Shown here one piece after another: positions 63,584 through 64,000 of a stretch of 64,000 nucleotides of DNA. The stretch comes from Bisporella sp. PMI_857 (taxonomy: Eukaryota; Ascomycota; Leotiomycetes; Helotiales; Helotiaceae). The stretch lies in assembly GCA_021307315.1 (NCBI GenBank), contig JAJSPD010000027.1, forward strand, positions 62,001 to 126,000, written 5' to 3'. The notes beneath the pieces are model-generated. The model was not told the DNA's origin, did no database searches, and was given only the letters and a program-made list of their open reading frames with translations. Made by a program: the position numbers and the translations under genes. How positions within the stretch are numbered: the stretch's first letter is position 1; each line of letters starts with the position of its first letter.

Positions 63584-64000
63584 AATTGTAGCTGCTCTCG
63601 AAAATTATGAATACGCTTCACAGGAGCTCTGATAGTTATTCCATAAGAGACGGTTACAGCTCAGTCCCGACGTGATTAGGCATGGCGCAGACAAACAAGG
63701 TTCATTGGCTGGAGCATTCTTAGTCAGGACATAGATGGGGCATTCACACCAGATCAGAGCTGAAGAGCCCCTTGCATTGTAAAACCCCACTTGAACTAGT
63801 AAGTACTATTGATAGTCACTTGGGTTTAGAGCAACAAGGACATGATGCCCTGTCTTAAGCCGATTCATATGCAATACGATCTATCAGAGACCTCTTGCAA
63901 GTTTTTGCGGGGACTGGCTACGCCAGATGCACAGTACATCCCTCGACCGCTTGGGTTATGTTGACCGTTGTATTACATGTGACTCCAGTGTTAACCAGAG
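63584..64000. other. Right window edge, upstream of the second monooxygenase
   Basis: Presumably its promoter. No gene is supported to the edge, and the meroterpenoid arm may continue beyond 64000. Confidence 0.5.

Overview
This window looks like nuclear DNA of a filamentous ascomycete (Pezizomycotina). Genes have short GT..AG introns, the proteins are of fungal families, and the transposons carry stop codons and active-site changes of the C-to-T / G-to-A kind left by repeat-induced point mutation (RIP). GC-rich genes alternate with AT-rich, repeat-filled gaps. I cannot name the species; Hypocreales or a related class would fit.

Left arm (1-15.9 kb): a partial NFX1-type RNA helicase gene interrupted by one in-frame TAG; a RIP-damaged pogo/Tigger-like transposon; a MITE with perfect 80-bp ends; LTR scars; a decayed rhodopsin-domain (SAT4-like) membrane-protein gene; and an intact TRI12-type MFS transporter.

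Core (15.9-54.3 kb): a dual-polyketide-synthase cluster. It contains a highly reducing PKS (KS-AT-DH-MT-ER-KR-ACP), a secreted BBE-type FAD oxidase, two Zn2Cys6 regulators, a CipB/LovC-type enoyl reductase, a DHA MFS exporter, an FSH1-type serine hydrolase, a salicylate-hydroxylase-type FAD monooxygenase, and an intronless non-reducing PKS (SAT-KS-AT-PT-ACP-CMeT-R). This is the gene set of azaphilone/sorbicillinoid pathways. The reducing PKS should make a short starter that the SAT domain loads on the non-reducing PKS. That enzyme extends, cyclises, C-methylates and releases an aryl aldehyde. The monooxygenase would dearomatise it and the BBE oxidase oxidise it further. As I remember it, the gene order resembles the asperfuranone (afo) cluster split into two blocks. 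The pair of regulators also recalls sorbicillinoid clusters.

Right arm (54.3-64 kb): a second pogo-like element and LTR scars separate the core from a divergent/convergent trio: a cytochrome P450, a UbiA prenyltransferase and a second FAD monooxygenase. This is a typical meroterpenoid tailoring set but has no PKS of its own. The most interesting hypothesis here is that the trio prenylates and modifies the product of the neighbouring dual-PKS cluster.
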